Origin: an uncultured Flavobacteriales bacterium
GTDB lineage: Bacteria > Bacteroidota > Bacteroidia > Flavobacteriales_D > Sanyastnellaceae
Direction of reading: 5' to 3'
Length of the DNA stretch: 41,852 bases
Assembly: GCA_938084585.1 (NCBI GenBank)
Contig: CALKFF010000040.1
Location: 1-41,852, forward strand
A program made the position numbers and the translations under genes. Positions 14,120 through 23,689 of this stretch are shown piece after piece; the first letter of the stretch is position 1; every line of letters begins with the position of its first letter. The notes beneath the pieces were generated by a model, which did not search any database, was not told where the DNA came from, and saw only the letters and a program-made list of their open reading frames with translations.

Positions 14120-16069
14120 ATGATTGCAATCACCCTGCCGGACGGCACAGTCAAACAAGTTTCAGAAGGGACCACTTCCTTGGACGTGGCCATGTCCATC
14201 AGCGAAGGCTTGGCCCGCAACGTGCTCGCGGCCGAAGTGGACGGCGAAGTGTGGGACCCGCAGCGTCCTTTGACTGGCGATTGCGCGCTGAAGTTGTTGA
14301 CCTCGCGCGACGAGGAGGGCATGAACACCCTTTGGCACAGCTCAGCCCACCTCATGGCCGAGGCCTTGGAAGCCCTGTACCCTGGCATCAAGTTCTGGGT
14401 CGGTCCTCCTGTGGAGAACGGCTTTTACTACGACGTGGATTTCGGGGAGCACACGTTCACTGACAAGGACATCCCTGCGGTGGAGCAAAAAATGATGGAA
14501 TTGGCCAAGGCCAAGAACCCCTTCGTGCGCAAGGACATGTCGAAGGCGGAGGCGTTGGCCTACTTTACCGAGAAGGGAGACGAATACAAGCTCGATTTGT
14601 TGGAGGGCCTCGAAGACGGGACGATCACGTTCTACACCCAAGGAGAATTCACCGACCTCTGCCGGGGGCCGCACATCCCGCACACCGGACTCATCAAAGC
14701 AGCCAAAATCATGGCCATTGCGGGTGCATACTGGAAGGGAGACGAAACCCAGAAGCAACTGACGCGGGTGTACGGCGTCACATTCACCAAGAAGAGCGAG
14801 CTGAAGGAGCATTTGGAGCTTCTTGAGCAAGCCAAGGCCCGCGACCACCGCAAGCTTGGCAAGGAACTGGATTTGTTCCACTTCTCAGAAAAGGTGGGGC
14901 AGGGCTTGCCCTTGTGGCTGCCCAAGGGGGCCGACTTGCGCATGCGTCTTGAGAACTTCCTCAAGGAAGCCCAACGCAAATCAGGCTACGAGCCTGTGAT
15001 CACCCCGCACATCGGCAACAAGGACCTGTACGTGACGTCGGGCCACTACGCCAAGTACGGGGAGGACAGCTTCCAGCCGATCCACACGCCAGCAGAAGGG
15101 GAGGAGTACTTGCTCAAGCCCATGAACTGCCCGCACCACTGTGAAATTTTCAAGGCACGTCCACGTTCTTACCGCGATTTGCCCGTGCGTTTGGCGGAGT
15201 TTGGAACCGTGTACCGTTACGAGCAAAGCGGGGAGCTTCATGGTTTGACCCGCGTGCGCGGGTTCACCCAAGACGACGCGCACATTTTCTGCACGCCGGA
15301 CCAGGTGAAGGAAGAAGTGGGAAAGGTCATCGACTTGGTCCTGTACATCTTCAAGACGCTCGACTTCCAAAACTTCGTGGCGCAAGTCAGTTTGCGCGAC
15401 CCCAACAAGCCGGGGAAGTACATCGGCGAGAAGGAGAACTGGGACAAGGCCGAGCGCGCCATCCAGGAAGTGGCGGAAGAAAAGGGGCTCGAAACCGTGG
15501 TGGAATTGGGCGAAGCGGCGTTCTACGGACCCAAGCTCGATTTCATGGTGCGCGACGCCATTGGCCGCCGTTGGCAGCTGGGCACGGTCCAGATCGACTA
15601 CAACTTGCCTGAGCGGTTTGAGTTGGAGTACACGGGCGCAGACAACGGCAAGCACCGTCCTGTGATGATCCACCGGGCGCCCTTCGGATCGATGGAGCGG
15701 TTCGTGGCGATTCTCATCGAGCACTGCGCCGGAAAGTTCCCGTTGTGGCTCACTCCGGAGCAGGCACGCATCCTTCCGATCAGCGACCGATTCAACGAAT
15801 ACGCTGAAAATCTTTCGAAAGTGCTGGAAAATAGCGATATTCGCGCCCTCGTAGACGCGCGGTCCGAGAAGGTCGGCAAGAAAATCCGTGAAGCGGAACT
15901 TGACAAAGTACCTTACATGCTGATCGTTGGTGAAAGCGAGGCTTCCGAGGGAACTGTCTCCGTGCGCAAGCAAGGAGAAGGGGACTTGGGAAGTGTCAGC
16001 ATCGAGGCCTTCGCCCAGAGGATTCAGGGAGAGGTTGCGGAGATGTTGGCGAACAACATTGAGGAATAA
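14120..16069 (+). CDS. thrS: Threonyl-tRNA synthetase
   Basis: 649 residues, normal length. TGS domain at 1-60 ([19 protein letters not shown]), the editing domain with [11 protein letters not shown] and YYDVD, the class II catalytic core with MNCPHH (335-340; Cys337 is expected to bind zinc with two His), motif 3 and a C-terminal anticodon-binding domain. It charges tRNA-Thr and edits Ser-tRNA-Thr in the cytoplasm. First gene of the translation operon with infC, rpmI and rplT, a conserved arrangement. Confidence 0.97.
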   Translation: MIAITLPDGTVKQVSEGTTSLDVAMSISEGLARNVLAAEVDGEVWDPQRPLTGDCALKLLTSRDEEGMNTLWHSSAHLMAEALEALYPGIKFWVGPPVENGFYYDVDFGEHTFTDKDIPAVEQKMMELAKAKNPFVRKDMSKAEALAYFTEKGDEYKLDLLEGLEDGTITFYTQGEFTDLCRGPHIPHTGLIKAAKIMAIAGAYWKGDETQKQLTRVYGVTFTKKSELKEHLELLEQAKARDHRKLGKELDLFHFSEKVGQGLPLWLPKGADLRMRLENFLKEAQRKSGYEPVITPHIGNKDLYVTSGHYAKYGEDSFQPIHTPAEGEEYLLKPMNCPHHCEIFKARPRSYRDLPVRLAEFGTVYRYEQSGELHGLTRVRGFTQDDAHIFCTPDQVKEEVGKVIDLVLYIFKTLDFQNFVAQVSLRDPNKPGKYIGEKENWDKAERAIQEVAEEKGLETVVELGEAAFYGPKLDFMVRDAIGRRWQLGTVQIDYNLPERFELEYTGADNGKHRPVMIHRAPFGSMERFVAILIEHCAGKFPLWLTPEQARILPISDRFNEYAENLSKVLENSDIRALVDARSEKVGKKIREAELDKVPYMLIVGESEASEGTVSVRKQGEGDLGSVSIEAFAQRIQGEVAEMLANNIEE

Positions 16070-16084
16070 CTAAACACCACAGTC

Positions 16085-16639
16085 ATCGCAATACGCAGAA
16101 GAAGGACCGGCTTTCGAGGCAGGGTCATCAAGGAAGATCCACACCGGATCAACGAGAAAATCACGGTAGACACCGTTCGCCTTGTGGGCGACAACGTCGA
16201 ACCGGCCATCGTGAAAACCCGGGCGGCCCTCGCCCAAGCGAAGGAACTCGAGCTCGATTTGGTGGAGATCAGCCCCAAGGCAGATCCTCCTGTGTGTCGC
16301 ATCATCGACTACCGGAAATTCCTCTACGCGCAGAAGAAGAAACAAAAAGAGCTCAAGGCCAACCAGTCGAAGGTGGCGATCAAGGAGATTCGCTTTGGTC
16401 CCAACACCGACGACCACGACTTCCAGTTCAAGCTCAAGCACGCTCGGAAATTCTTGGAAGAAGGATCCAAGGTGAAAGCCTACGTGTTCTTCCGAGGCCG
16501 GACGATCGTCTTCAAGGAGCGTGGAGAAATCCTCCTCCTGAAGTTTGCCCAAGAGTTGGAAGACTTGGGAGTCTTGGAGCAAATGCCCAAACTCGAAGGC
16601 AAGCGCATGACTGTCATGTTCAATCCGAAGAAGAAATAA
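16085..16639 (+). CDS. infC: Translation initiation factor IF-3, with a non-canonical start codon
   Basis: 184 residues if started at ATC 16085. Between the in-frame thrS stop (16067-16069) and the conserved RINEKI/VRLVGDN region there is no ATG, GTG or TTG; the first such codon (GTG 16184) lies inside VRLVGDN and would remove the conserved N-terminal helix. ATC at 16085 (product start [12 protein letters not shown]) or ATA at 16091 are therefore the likely starts. IF-3 genes commonly use AUU/AUC/AUA, which lets IF-3 repress its own translation. Both domains are present: N-domain with [13 protein letters not shown] and C-domain with [14 protein letters not shown] and the final [10 protein letters not shown]. 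It binds the 30S subunit and proofreads initiator tRNA and start codon. Confidence 0.93.
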   Translation: MAIRRRRTGFRGRVIKEDPHRINEKITVDTVRLVGDNVEPAIVKTRAALAQAKELELDLVEISPKADPPVCRIIDYRKFLYAQKKKQKELKANQSKVAIKEIRFGPNTDDHDFQFKLKHARKFLEEGSKVKAYVFFRGRTIVFKERGEILLLKFAQELEDLGVLEQMPKLEGKRMTVMFNPKKK

Positions 16640-16664
16640 CCCACCACAACTCAATTCCGAGGCC

Positions 16665-16859
16665 ATGCCGAAGATGAAAACAAAATCCAGCGCCAAGAAG
16701 CGTTTCAAGCTGACAGGAACTGGCAAAATCAAGCGCAAGCACGCCTTCAAGAGTCACATCTTGACCAAGAAAGGCACCAAGCAAAAGCGCAACCTCACGC
16801 ACGCAACCACCGTCGACAAGGCGGACGTGCCCAACATCAAGCGTCAGTTGTTGGTCTGA
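16665..16859 (+). CDS. rpmI: Ribosomal protein L35
   Basis: 64 residues, full length: [20 protein letters not shown], then [15 protein letters not shown] small basic protein of the 50S subunit. It starts 25 nt after infC and is followed by a hairpin before rplT. Confidence 0.97.
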   Translation: MPKMKTKSSAKKRFKLTGTGKIKRKHAFKSHILTKKGTKQKRNLTHATTVDKADVPNIKRQLLV

Positions 16860-16867
16860 TCGACCAA

Positions 16868-16901
16868 CCAAAGACACTGGTTTGTTTCACCCGGTGTTTG
16901 G
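16868..16901 (+). promoter_or_regulatory. Hairpin in the rpmI-rplT intergenic region
   Basis: CCAAA(GA)CACTGG (16868-16880) pairs with CCGGTGTTTGG (16891-16901): an 11-bp stem with a 2-nt bulge and one G-U pair, and a 10-nt loop. No T-run follows, so it is not a plain terminator. It may control rplT expression; L20 autoregulation is known in other phyla, but a link here is inference. Confidence 0.45.
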
Positions 16902-16954
16902 CCTTCCAAGTTTGAGCATCTGCCCAACGCCAACCACCAAACAAGAACACAAAA

Positions 16955-17299
16955 ATGCCAAGATCAAAAAATGCCGTGGCCTCACGCGCTCGTCGCAAGA
17001 AGGTCCTCAAAATGGCGAAGGGGTACTACGGTGCCCGCAAAAACGTCTGGACGGTCGCCAAGAACGCCGTCGAAAAAGGTCTCCAATACGCCTACGTCGG
17101 ACGGAAACTTCGCAAGCGTCAATTCCGCAGCTTGTGGATTCAGCGCATCAACGCAGGAGCCCGTCAGCACGGAATGTCCTACAGCGTATTCATGGGCAAG
17201 TTGTCCAAGGCGGGCATCGAGCTCAACCGCAAGGTCCTCGCGGACCTCGCCATGAACCACCCCGAAGCCTTCAAGGCCGTGGTGGACAAAGTCAAATAA
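16955..17299 (+). CDS. rplT: Ribosomal protein L20
   Basis: 114 residues, full length. Typical start [19 protein letters not shown], then [10 protein letters not shown] and [10 protein letters not shown]. It binds 23S rRNA early in 50S assembly and in several bacteria represses its own operon. The start follows an A-rich stretch (ACACAAAAATG) and has no Shine-Dalgarno motif, usual for Bacteroidota. Last gene before the terminator. Confidence 0.97.
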   Translation: MPRSKNAVASRARRKKVLKMAKGYYGARKNVWTVAKNAVEKGLQYAYVGRKLRKRQFRSLWIQRINAGARQHGMSYSVFMGKLSKAGIELNRKVLADLAMNHPEAFKAVVDKVK

Positions 17300-17327
17300 G
17301 AACAATCACCTGTGGTGGGTGACAAAG

Positions 17328-17356
17328 AAGGGCGGCCCTCACGGGCCGCCCTTTTT
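17328..17356 (+). terminator. Rho-independent terminator of the thrS-rplT operon
   Basis: Perfect 11-bp stem AAGGGCGGCCC / GGGCCGCCCTT with loop TCAC, then TTTTT. It lies 28 nt after rplT and before the convergent TPR lipoprotein gene. The reverse strand reads a weaker T-rich tract, so it may also serve that gene. Confidence 0.93.
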
Positions 17357-17379
17357 CATGGGACAAACGATGGCGCCGC

Positions 17380-18441
17380 TCAGCGGTCCAACACGCGTTG
17401 AAGGGCCAACGCGGCCGACGTGAAGTCGGGCTTGTAGCGAAGTGCTTCACGGTAGTCCAGTTCAGCCTGTGTCAAGTCGTCCAGACTCTCGTAGGCCAAT
17501 CCCCGGTTGTAAAACGCTTGGTGGTAGTAAGGCAGCGCGTCGATGGCTTGGCTGAAGTGCACCACGGCACTGTCGTACTGTTGAAAGTGTTCCAAGTGGA
17601 TGAACCCCTGGTTGAAGGCGGCCGTGGCGTTCTGGCTGTCGAGTTTCAGGATGTCGCGGTACAAGTCGAGGGCACGAAGCAAGAAAGGCCGAGACGTGGG
17701 CTGGCGTTCTTGCAAGAAGTACGCCAGGTTGTACGTGGCTTCCACACTGTTGGGGTTGAGTTCCATCGCCGTGGTGTAGTACCCAATGGCGAGCGTGTCG
17801 TTTTCCGCGGCCAGGGCCAGGCCCAGGGCGATGTAGCCGTCGAAGAAATCTGGGTTGACTTCCACAGCGGTCTGGAACGAGCTCTTGGCGTTGGCCGCGT
17901 TGCCTTGGTCGCGGTAAATCATGCCCTTCATCCAGTATGCTTCGTGGTTCAAGGCGTCTTGGCGGAGCACGTCGTTCAATTTGGCGAAGGCCTCGGGGTG
18001 TTTGCCCAAGTGGATGTGCATTTCAGCGCGCCGGAGCAAGCAGGGGATGTGCCCAGGTGCCACTTCCAAGCACGCGTCCAAATGCTCAATGCAGGGCTCG
18101 AAGGCCTGGGTCAAGTACAACGCGTCGGCTTTGGCGCTCCAAGCAGGGGCGTGGTTCGAGTCGGCCTTGAGCGCGAGGTTGAGGTCCTCCAAACCCAAAG
18201 TGATTCGGCCTTGGCGCAGATGCCACGCCGCACGGTCCACATACCTGCTGGCGTCTTCTGGGGATTCCAGAATCCACGCGTTAAAGTGGGCGGCGCTGTC
18301 CAGGCTGCTGGCGTCCTGAGCGTCGTCGTTTGTGGCATCAGGCGAGGGATTGCCGCAGCCCACAAATGCCAAAGCGAGGAGTCCCATGGACACCCCGCTT
18401 TGCATGTTGTGTTTGAATCGAGAAAGCAGCGACGATGTCAT
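17380..18441 (-). CDS. TPR lipoprotein coupled to recA
   Basis: 353 residues. The start at 18441 forms ATGA with the recA stop. A hydrophobic signal ends in AFVGC (C29), a near-match lipobox, so a lipidated envelope protein is likely. From about residue 60 to the end there are at least seven TPR units (for example [20 protein letters not shown] and [20 protein letters not shown]). TPRs mediate protein-protein contacts; there is no catalytic domain. The position behind recA does not indicate a DNA repair role, since the product is exported. Function unknown. Confidence 0.85.
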   Translation of the reverse strand: MTSSLLSRFKHNMQSGVSMGLLALAFVGCGNPSPDATNDDAQDASSLDSAAHFNAWILESPEDASRYVDRAAWHLRQGRITLGLEDLNLALKADSNHAPAWSAKADALYLTQAFEPCIEHLDACLEVAPGHIPCLLRRAEMHIHLGKHPEAFAKLNDVLRQDALNHEAYWMKGMIYRDQGNAANAKSSFQTAVEVNPDFFDGYIALGLALAAENDTLAIGYYTTAMELNPNSVEATYNLAYFLQERQPTSRPFLLRALDLYRDILKLDSQNATAAFNQGFIHLEHFQQYDSAVVHFSQAIDALPYYHQAFYNRGLAYESLDDLTQAELDYREALRYKPDFTSAALALQRVLDR

Positions 18442-19472
18442 GCCAATTCTGCAGCTTCCTCTTCCGTGGTTTCTGCCTTGGTGGGGCGCACGGCCTCCAC
18501 AATCTTGGCTTCCAATTCTTCCATCAATTCAGGGTTGTCTTCAATCAACCCTTTCACGGCGTCCCGGCCTTGACCCAATTTGGTGTCGCCGTATGAGAAC
18601 CAGGAACCGCTTTTCTTGATGATCCCGTGGTCCACGCCGAGGTCAATGATTTCGCCAGACTTGGAAATGCCTTCGCCATACATGATGTCAAATTCCGCAC
18701 GGCGGAAGGGGGGAGCCACCTTGTTCTTGACGATTTTGACCTTGGTGCGGTTGCCCTGCACGGCGTCGCCGTCCTTGATTTGGGTGGAGCGACGGATGTC
18801 GATGCGCACCGAAGAGTAAAACTTCAACGCGTTTCCACCGGTGGTGGTTTCTGGGTTGCCAAACATCACCCCAATCTTCTCGCGTAGCTGGTTGATGAAG
18901 ATGCAGCAGCAGCCTGTCTTGCTGATGGTGCCGGTGAGTTTCCGCAACGCTTTCGACATGAGTCGCGCTTGCAAGCCGACAGAGCTGTCGGACATTTCCC
19001 CTTCGATTTCCGCACGGGGCGTCAGGGCGGCCACCGAGTCGATCACAATCAGGTCGATGGCGCCGGAACGGATGAGGTTGTCTGCGATTTCAAGGGCTTG
19101 CTCGCCGTTGTCCGGCTGAGAAATCAAGAGGTTCTCGGTGTCCACGCCCAAGTTCTCGGCGTAGAATTTGTCGAAGGCGTGTTCGGCGTCGACGATGGCG
19201 CAGATGCCGCCTTGCTTTTGACACTCTGCAATGGCGTGGATGGCCAGCGTGGTCTTTCCTGAAGATTCTGGGCCGTAGATCTCGACGACGCGTCCCTTGG
19301 GGTACCCGCCTATGCCGAGGGCAAGGTCGAGGTTGAGGCTTCCGCTGGGGATGGCGTCAATCTTCTCCACCACTTCCGCGCCGAGTTTCATCACGGTGCC
19401 CTTGCCGTAAGTCTTGTCCAACCGGTCCATGGTCAGTTGGAGGGCTTTCAATTTGTCGTTGTTGGCTGCCAT
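18438..19472 (-). CDS. recA: RecA recombinase
   Basis: 344 residues from the ATG at 19472 ([20 protein letters not shown]). The frame is open further upstream, but that part crosses the promoter-like region and is Arg/Ser-rich, so it is excluded. Walker A GPESSGKT (67-74), the [19 protein letters not shown] segment, loop L2 with [15 protein letters not shown]. It forms filaments on single-stranded DNA for homologous recombination and stimulates LexA-type self-cleavage where such repressors exist. A -7 box and a perfect dyad lie upstream. Confidence 0.97.
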   Translation of the reverse strand: MAANNDKLKALQLTMDRLDKTYGKGTVMKLGAEVVEKIDAIPSGSLNLDLALGIGGYPKGRVVEIYGPESSGKTTLAIHAIAECQKQGGICAIVDAEHAFDKFYAENLGVDTENLLISQPDNGEQALEIADNLIRSGAIDLIVIDSVAALTPRAEIEGEMSDSSVGLQARLMSKALRKLTGTISKTGCCCIFINQLREKIGVMFGNPETTTGGNALKFYSSVRIDIRRSTQIKDGDAVQGNRTKVKIVKNKVAPPFRRAEFDIMYGEGISKSGEIIDLGVDHGIIKKSGSWFSYGDTKLGQGRDAVKGLIEDNPELMEELEAKIVEAVRPTKAETTEEEAAELA

Positions 19473-19489
19473 TGTTCTGTTGTTTGGGG

Positions 19490-19497
19490 CGAAGGTA
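19490..19497 (-). promoter_or_regulatory. -7 box of recA
   Basis: TACCTTCG (minus strand) fits TAnnTTTG at 7 of 8 positions; the ATG follows after 17 nt. Confidence 0.5.
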
Positions 19498-19506
19498 TTC
19501 GGGTCA

Positions 19507-19527
19507 CTCCGTAAAGGACTTACGGAG
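19507..19527. promoter_or_regulatory. Perfect 8-5-8 dyad upstream of recA, possible operator
   Basis: CTCCGTAA, AGGAC, TTACGGAG: two perfect 8-nt arms around a 5-nt centre. It lies 9 nt upstream of the -7 box, across the expected -33 region, so a bound protein would block RNA polymerase. No T-run follows on either strand, so a terminator for the upstream bcp gene is unlikely. A third CTCCGT copy stands at about 19532. Confidence 0.45.
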
Positions 19528-19575
19528 GGGGCTCCGTTTTGTCCACGACGGCTTGAAATCAATGAACGTCGGGCG

Positions 19576-20049
19576 TCACGCCTCGGTTTGGAGGATTTCT
19601 TCCGCGTGCGCTTTGACCTTGGGTTTGGCGATGATGCGTCCGATGGTGCCATCCGCCTCGATCACAAATGTCGTGCGGTGCGTGCCGTCGAATTCTCGGC
19701 CCATGAATTTCTTGGGGCCCCAGACTCCGAAGGCGTGGTGCACGTTCAACTCCTCGTCGCAGAGCAAGTCAAACCCGAGGCCGTGCTTGTCGATGAACTT
19801 GTGGTGCGATTTTGCGGGGTCCTTGCTGACCCCCAAGACGGTGTACCCCGCAGCTTTCAGCGCACCCAAGTTCTCGTTGAGGTTGCACGCTTGGTTGGTG
19901 CACCCAGGGGTGTTGTCCTTGGGGTAGAAGTACAGGACCAACTTTTGTCCTGCAAATTCAGCCAACGTCCGGACGTTGCCGTGTTGGTCTGGGGCGGAGA
20001 ACGCGGGGGCGTTGTCGCCGACCTGGAGGGGGGAGATGCATGTCGCCAT
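19576..20049 (-). CDS. bcp: Thiol peroxidase of the Bcp/PrxQ type
   Basis: 157 residues. The peroxidatic Cys50 and resolving Cys55 are in TPGCTNQAC, the atypical two-Cys arrangement of Bcp/Prx[11 protein letters not shown] and the C-terminal [13 protein letters not shown] match the family. It reduces hydrogen peroxide and organic hydroperoxides with thioredoxin. Cytoplasmic. It is divergent from priA, with 62 bp between the two starts; a CTTTG lies 4 nt before the ATG. Confidence 0.95.
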   Translation of the reverse strand: MATCISPLQVGDNAPAFSAPDQHGNVRTLAEFAGQKLVLYFYPKDNTPGCTNQACNLNENLGALKAAGYTVLGVSKDPAKSHHKFIDKHGLGFDLLCDEELNVHHAFGVWGPKKFMGREFDGTHRTTFVIEADGTIGRIIAKPKVKAHAEEILQTEA

Positions 20050-20097
20050 GCTTCAAAGAACACGCGGAAGCCTGCGAGGTTTGCGCGCCGTGAGTCC

Positions 20098-20105
20098 TAA
20101 TTTTC
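20098..20105 (+). promoter_or_regulatory. -7 box candidate of priA
   Basis: TAATTTTC matches TAnnTTTG at 7 of 8 positions and ends 6 nt before the GTG start. TTTG at 20080-20083 is at a shorter spacing (14 nt) than usual. Confidence 0.4.
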
Positions 20106-20111
20106 CCCTTC

Positions 20112-22568
20112 GTGTCCACAGCTTCTCACACATCCCCCACGTATGTCGAGGTGGTGGTGCCTCTGGCGCTGCCCAAAACGCTGACGTACAAGTGGTTTGA
20201 CGACGGATCGGAGCCTGTGGTGGGTGCGCGCGTGGTGGTGGCACTCGGCCGAAAAAAGTGGACAGCCATCGTCTGGGAGAGCCACCAAAGGTCCCCAGAG
20301 GGCTACGTGGCCAAGGAGGTGGAAGCTGTGGTGGACGAAACGCCCATCATGACGGTGGCGCAACGCGACCTCTTTGCGTGGATGGCGTCCCATTACATGT
20401 GTACCCTGGGTGAGATGATTGGCGCGGCCCTCCCTGCGGGGATGAAGCTCGAAAGCACCATCCAAATTGTGGTTCATCCGGACGCCGACCAGGTGTCGGA
20501 AGCCGGGTTGAGCGACACAGCGCTGTTGCTCTTGGACGCCTTGCATGTGCGGGAGGCCATGACGTTGCGTGAGTGCGCAGACCTCTTGGACGTTCGCCAC
20601 CCCCAACGCATCATCAAGACGTTGATCCAGAGAGGCCTTGTGTTGACCAAAGAGGAACTTCAGGAGCACACCCAACCCAAGCCTGTCGCCTGGCTCAAGG
20701 TCGCCGATGGGGTGAACGAGTCGGCGTTGTCTGAAGCCTTGGCGTGGGCCGGGGTTCGGGCTGCGGCCATGGAGCGCTTGTTGCTGACGGTGGTGGAGCA
20801 TGGCGAATTGCCCAAGATTCAAGCCCAAAAGCGCAGCCGCACCGACGCCGCCACCGTCAAAAAGTGGGTGGAGCGCGGCATCTTGCAGATGGAGGACCGC
20901 GAGCCTGCCCAGCCCAGCGCACCCGGTGAGGCGAGTCTGCCATCGCTGTCCGACGCCCAAACCAAAGCCTACAACGACGTCCACAGTTCGCTGGTGGCGC
21001 GCACGCCTGTGTTGTTGCAAGGCGTCACAGGGTCCGGAAAGACAGAGATCTACACCCACCTCATTGCCGAGGCGTTGTCTGCAGGAAACCAGGTGTTGTT
21101 CTTGGTGCCGGAAATCGCCTTGACGACCCAGTTGATTGCCCGCCTGCGTCGGTTTTTTGGCGACGTGGTGCAGGTGTACCACAGCCGGTTCTCCAGCCGA
21201 GAGCGGACCAACACTTGGATGCAGGTCATGGCGCCGCAACAGGGCCAGCTCATCGTGGGCGCGCGCAGTGCTGTGCTGTTGCCTTTGCCCAAACTGGGGT
21301 TGATTGTGGTCGACGAAGAGCACGAACCCAGTTTCAAGCAACACGACCCCGCCCCCCGCTACCACGCCCGCGACGTGGCCTTGTGGTTGGCTGCCAAGAA
21401 CAAAGTGCCCACGGTACTTGGGTCGGCGACCCCAGCCGTGGAAACGCAGTGGCTGGTGGACCAAGGCCGCCTCAACCGGGTCTCGTTGACGGAGCGGTTT
21501 GGGGGCGCGATGCTGCCAGAGATTTTCGTGGCGGATTTGAAGAAGGAGCACAAGCAACGCAGCATGCGAGGCGGGTTCAGCAAGTTGCTCCGAGACGAGA
21601 TGGATGTGGCGTTGGACGCGGGCCGACAGGTCATTCTGTTCCAAAACCGCCGCGGGTACGCCCCCTCGATGCAATGCACACAATGCGGCCACGCCACGTC
21701 GTGCGAGCGTTGCGACATCCCCCTGGTGGTGCACAAAACCTTGGGGGGGCTGCACTGTCACCATTGCGGGTACCACGAGCGGCCGGCGCCCTCGACTTGC
21801 ATCGCTTGCGGCAGCACGGCGCTCAAGCCGCAGGGGTTGGGCACCGAGCGCATCGAAGAAGAACTTCAAGAGTTGTTTCCCACGGCACGCGTGGCGCGCA
21901 TGGACCTGGACACCACGCGGAAAAAGACGGACCACGCCCGGCTGTTGGAGGCCTTTGCAGACCAGGAGTATGACATCTTGGTGGGGACCCAGATGGTGTC
22001 CAAAGGCCTCGATTTCGCGAATGTCGGCTTGGTCGGGGTGTTGTCTGCCGACCGCATGCTCACGTTCCCGGATTTCCGGTCCTTTGAACGGGCGTATCAA
22101 ATGTTGACCCAGGTGTCAGGCCGCGCAGGCCGCTCCAAGGAGGGACCTCGAGGCAAGGTGGTCATTCAATCGTTCAGCGCCGACCATTGGTTGTTGCAAC
22201 ACGTCGTGGGGCAAGACCACGAGGCTTTGGTGAAGCGTGAACTGATCGAGCGCCAGACTTACATGTACCCGCCCTTTGTGCGGATGGTCCGCCTGACGTT
22301 GAAGCATTCAGACACCCAACGGGTGGAGGCCGGTGCGTCCGTGTTGGCGGCCCGTTTGCACCAGCGGTTTGGGGACCGGGTCATTGGTCCAGACACGCCA
22401 GCTTTGGCGCGCATCAACGACCTGCACATCCGTCAACTCACCCTGAAGTTCGAGCGAAGCTTGTCGCCCCAGCAGTACCGTCCTTTGCTCGAGGCTGACT
22501 TGGAAGAATTCCAGAAGGACGCGCGTTGGAAGCGCCTTCGCCTGACCGTGGACGTGGATCCGGTTTAA
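20112..22568 (+). CDS. priA: Primosomal protein N' (replication restart helicase PriA)
   Basis: 818 residues with a GTG start. N-terminal DNA 3'-end binding domain (YVEVVVPLALPKTLTYKW), winged-helix part, helicase domain with Walker A GVTGSGKT (304-311) and DEEH (401-404), the zinc-binding insert (paired Cys beginning C522/C525, through CIACGSTALKPQG), and helicase motifs V and VI (GTQMVSKGLDFANV, QVSGRAGR). It reloads the replicative helicase at collapsed forks. The stop shares TTAA with the convergent gene's stop. Confidence 0.96.
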   Translation: MSTASHTSPTYVEVVVPLALPKTLTYKWFDDGSEPVVGARVVVALGRKKWTAIVWESHQRSPEGYVAKEVEAVVDETPIMTVAQRDLFAWMASHYMCTLGEMIGAALPAGMKLESTIQIVVHPDADQVSEAGLSDTALLLLDALHVREAMTLRECADLLDVRHPQRIIKTLIQRGLVLTKEELQEHTQPKPVAWLKVADGVNESALSEALAWAGVRAAAMERLLLTVVEHGELPKIQAQKRSRTDAATVKKWVERGILQMEDREPAQPSAPGEASLPSLSDAQTKAYNDVHSSLVARTPVLLQGVTGSGKTEIYTHLIAEALSAGNQVLFLVPEIALTTQLIARLRRFFGDVVQVYHSRFSSRERTNTWMQVMAPQQGQLIVGARSAVLLPLPKLGLIVVDEEHEPSFKQHDPAPRYHARDVALWLAAKNKVPTVLGSATPAVETQWLVDQGRLNRVSLTERFGGAMLPEIFVADLKKEHKQRSMRGGFSKLLRDEMDVALDAGRQVILFQNRRGYAPSMQCTQCGHATSCERCDIPLVVHKTLGGLHCHHCGYHERPAPSTCIACGSTALKPQGLGTERIEEELQELFPTARVARMDLDTTRKKTDHARLLEAFADQEYDILVGTQMVSKGLDFANVGLVGVLSADRMLTFPDFRSFERAYQMLTQVSGRAGRSKEGPRGKVVIQSFSADHWLLQHVVGQDHEALVKRELIERQTYMYPPFVRMVRLTLKHSDTQRVEAGASVLAARLHQRFGDRVIGPDTPALARINDLHIRQLTLKFERSLSPQQYRPLLEADLEEFQKDARWKRLRLTVDVDPV

Positions 22569-23671
22569 CGAACGACCGTTTGCTTGAGCGTGGTTCGGAA
22601 CGTTCCGGCGTGCGCCACTTGGGGGTGGAAGGTGGCCTCTACCAACGGGGCGCGTTCAAGCCAAGTGCCGACGTCAGACCGGGAAAGCCGTGTGGTGCCT
22701 TGAGTCAAGGTGACTTGGTGTGAACCCAGTTGACGTCCTTGCATGTCGAATCCACGCAACGTCCATTGGCCGTCTTGCGCCTGGGTCAATTCCAATTGCG
22801 CGTCTGCCCACGTCGCGTGGGTGTCGAAAGGAGCCGCCCATTCAGTCACGTCGTTCCAGTCCATCAGGTTGCCGAAGTACACGGTGTTGTTCCCACTGCA
22901 CGCCACAGCATAGGTGTCGCCCGCGGTGTTCATGCTGAGGTCGGCCGGGTTGCTCAAGGGGCTGCCTTGCACCAGGGTTTCGCCCTCGGACCATGCGCCT
23001 TCGTCGTCCATGGTGAACAAGGAAAGCCGCTGGGGGGACCAGGAGCTGACCACAAAGCTTCCCCACACGTGGTCGACGCCATCGCAGTTGCCCAGTCCAG
23101 AATTGCCGAGGACGGTGCTTTGTTCACCCGTCTCGACATGGATGGCCAGCACAGAGGCGTTGCCTCCCCAATTCACGACGTAGGCCGTTTGGTCCACCAC
23201 GGTGACGCCGTTGGGCGTCGTGCCTGTGTCGTCCACCAGCGTGCTCACTTGCATGTCCGAAGGGTCGGTCACGTCCACTTTCAGGATGCGTCCCGTGCCA
23301 AAGTCGCTGACCACCAGAAAATCCCCTTCGTCGTTGCTGTAGCTGCCCATCCCGTTGAGGAACGTGACGCCGATGGGGATGACAGAACCGATTTGGCTTT
23401 CAGTCACCACGTCGTAGGCGCGGAGCACGTTGTTTTGGATGGCGAACAACGTCGACCCCACGACTTCCATGCCGTGGGTTGCGCCGCCGCTTCCGAAGGT
23501 GCCCCACGTCACGCCCTCGTCCGCCGTCATCAACATGCTGCTGCCGTTGCTCACCACCCAACGGTCGCTGTTGGGCTCGTATTCGACGGCTTCAATGGAC
23601 GTGAGGGTTTGGCCCCACGCGGAGGTCAAACATGCGGCGGAACAGAGCAGGAGGGAAGACAGTCGTTTCAT
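22565..23671 (-). CDS. Secreted beta-propeller-like protein with a degenerate T9SS-like tail
   Basis: 368 residues with a signal peptide (1-20, ending AWG). The body has repeated segments such as VLRAYDVVTES, RILKVDVTDPSD and VLAIHVETGEQ, as in NHL/SMP-30-like propellers. The last 70 or so residues (WTLRGFDMQGRQLGSHQV ... TLKQTVVR) resemble a T9SS type A sorting domain, but the usual NP start motif and GVY motif are missing. No catalytic residues recognised. Probably exported or outer-surface; the ligand is unknown. Confidence 0.78.
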   Translation of the reverse strand: MKRLSSLLLCSAACLTSAWGQTLTSIEAVEYEPNSDRWVVSNGSSMLMTADEGVTWGTFGSGGATHGMEVVGSTLFAIQNNVLRAYDVVTESQIGSVIPIGVTFLNGMGSYSNDEGDFLVVSDFGTGRILKVDVTDPSDMQVSTLVDDTGTTPNGVTVVDQTAYVVNWGGNASVLAIHVETGEQSTVLGNSGLGNCDGVDHVWGSFVVSSWSPQRLSLFTMDDEGAWSEGETLVQGSPLSNPADLSMNTAGDTYAVACSGNNTVYFGNLMDWNDVTEWAAPFDTHATWADAQLELTQAQDGQWTLRGFDMQGRQLGSHQVTLTQGTTRLSRSDVGTWLERAPLVEATFHPQVAHAGTFRTTLKQTVVR

Positions 23672-23676
23672 GGACC

Positions 23677-23684
23677 GGAAGGTA
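23677..23684 (-). promoter_or_regulatory. -7 box candidate of the beta-propeller gene
   Basis: TACCTTCC (minus strand) ends 5 nt before the ATG at 23671, within the 18-nt gap after the upstream operon. It matches TAnnTTTG at six of eight positions. Confidence 0.35.
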
Positions 23685-23689
23685 CGGCC

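Noticed and set aside
19507-19527. Dyad before recA as a terminator of the peroxiredoxin gene
   Set aside because: No T-run follows in either direction, and the stem is interrupted by the wrong context for termination.
19473-19652. N-terminal extension of recA of 60 residues
   Set aside because: It is Arg/Ser-rich, unlike any RecA, and crosses the -7 box and the dyad.
20097-22100. A 667-codon open frame opposite priA
   Set aside because: It is the antisense shadow of a clear priA helicase gene, with His/Arg/Gly-rich composition and no domain. High G+C lengthens such antisense frames throughout the window.
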